Assembly (NCBI GenBank): GCA_012516225.1
Contig: JAAYWX010000334.1
Coordinates: 1-5,445, forward strand
Source of the DNA: Clostridiales bacterium
Lineage (GTDB): Bacteria > Bacillota > Clostridia > Oscillospirales > Oscillospiraceae
DNA: 5,445 bases
Direction of reading: 5' to 3'
The notes under the pieces were generated by a model. It did no database searches. It had not been told where the DNA came from and saw only the letters and a program-made list of their open reading frames with translations. This document shows positions 5,342 to 5,445 of this stretch, piece after piece; the stretch's first letter is position 1, and every line of letters starts with the position of its first letter. A program made the position numbers and the translations under genes.

Positions 5342-5445
5342 ATGAAAGGTATTATACTTGCCGCGGGAAAAGGAACCCGCCTTTATCCTATTACGCATTC
5401 TGTCTGCAAACCGCTTCTGCCGGTTTATGACAAGCCGATGATCTA
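5342..5445 (+). CDS. rfbA: Sugar-nucleotide pyrophosphorylase, probably glucose-1-phosphate thymidylyltransferase, truncated by window edge
   Basis: Only the first 34 codons are present. They show the nucleotide-binding loop LAAGKGTRLYP (6-16) and KPLLPVYDKPMI (23-34). The LLPVYDKPMI sequence is typical of RfbA/RmlA, which converts dTTP and glucose 1-phosphate into dTDP-glucose and pyrophosphate for dTDP-rhamnose and cell-surface polysaccharides. Lys23 is where the family keeps a lysine in the SKQLLP motif; here the context is CKPLLP. RmlA usually has GGSGTR in the loop, whereas AAGKGTR is also common in other sugar nucleotidyltransferases, so the exact substrate is uncertain. The ATG at 5342 follows GGAGG (5332-5336) by 5 nt and gives the canonical MKGIILA start. 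The frame is open upstream to 5240 with an ATG at 5255, but that ATG has no ribosome binding site and precedes the predicted transcription start. The gene is divergent from hppA. Confidence 0.85.
   Translation, partial: MKGIILAAGKGTRLYPITHSVCKPLLPVYDKPMI

Noticed and set aside
1..5445. CRISPR arrays, tRNA or rRNA genes, insertion sequences, phage or defence genes
   Set aside because: I saw no repeat-spacer pattern, no tRNA-like sequence, no transposase or integrase and no terminal repeats. All coding space is taken by housekeeping or metabolic genes.

Overview
This window looks like chromosomal DNA of a low-to-moderate-GC Firmicute, most likely a Clostridia member of the Oscillospiraceae/Ruminococcaceae type. 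The evidence is the adjacent prs-pth pair (a Firmicutes neighbourhood), purine-rich Shine-Dalgarno sites, sigma-A-like promoters and a K+-dependent membrane pyrophosphatase of the clostridial kind. All five genes belong to known families. I did not find a credible undescribed multi-gene system; the interest lies in intergenic regulatory structure and in the ion specificity of the pump.

Layout. Bases 1-438 (minus) hold the N-terminal 146 codons of peptidyl-tRNA hydrolase (pth), which runs off the left edge. Upstream of it in the same direction, across a 114-base spacer, is prs (553-1512, PRPP synthetase), probably in the same operon. A 265-base divergent intergenic region (1513-1777) contains a prs promoter with a structured leader of about 106 nt, a series of CGGAT boxes, and a good promoter for prfB (1778-2884, plus; peptide chain release factor 2). 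prfB and hppA (2970-5054, minus; membrane-bound ion-pumping pyrophosphatase) converge on one bidirectional terminator (2926-2962). A second divergent region of 287 bases (5055-5341) carries the hppA promoter with a palindrome over its -35 box, a leader hairpin, and the promoter of a gene that starts at 5342 (plus). That gene is a sugar-nucleotide pyrophosphorylase, probably rfbA/rmlA, cut by the right edge after 34 codons.

How they fit together. pth and prfB both serve translation (rescue of peptidyl-tRNA; termination at UGA/UAA). prs makes PRPP for nucleotide, histidine and tryptophan synthesis, and the pathways that consume PRPP release pyrophosphate. The rfbA-type reaction also releases pyrophosphate, and hppA hydrolyses pyrophosphate to energise the membrane. 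A shared pyrophosphate theme is plausible, but it is inference from neighbourhood only.

Starts. Three start sites differ from the longest open frame. hppA begins at the ATG at 5054, because the upstream GTG lies in the ribosome binding site. prfB begins at the ATG at 1778, because the upstream ATG at 1709 precedes its promoter. The 5342 gene begins at the ATG behind GGAGG, not at an in-frame ATG 29 codons upstream. prs uses GTG.
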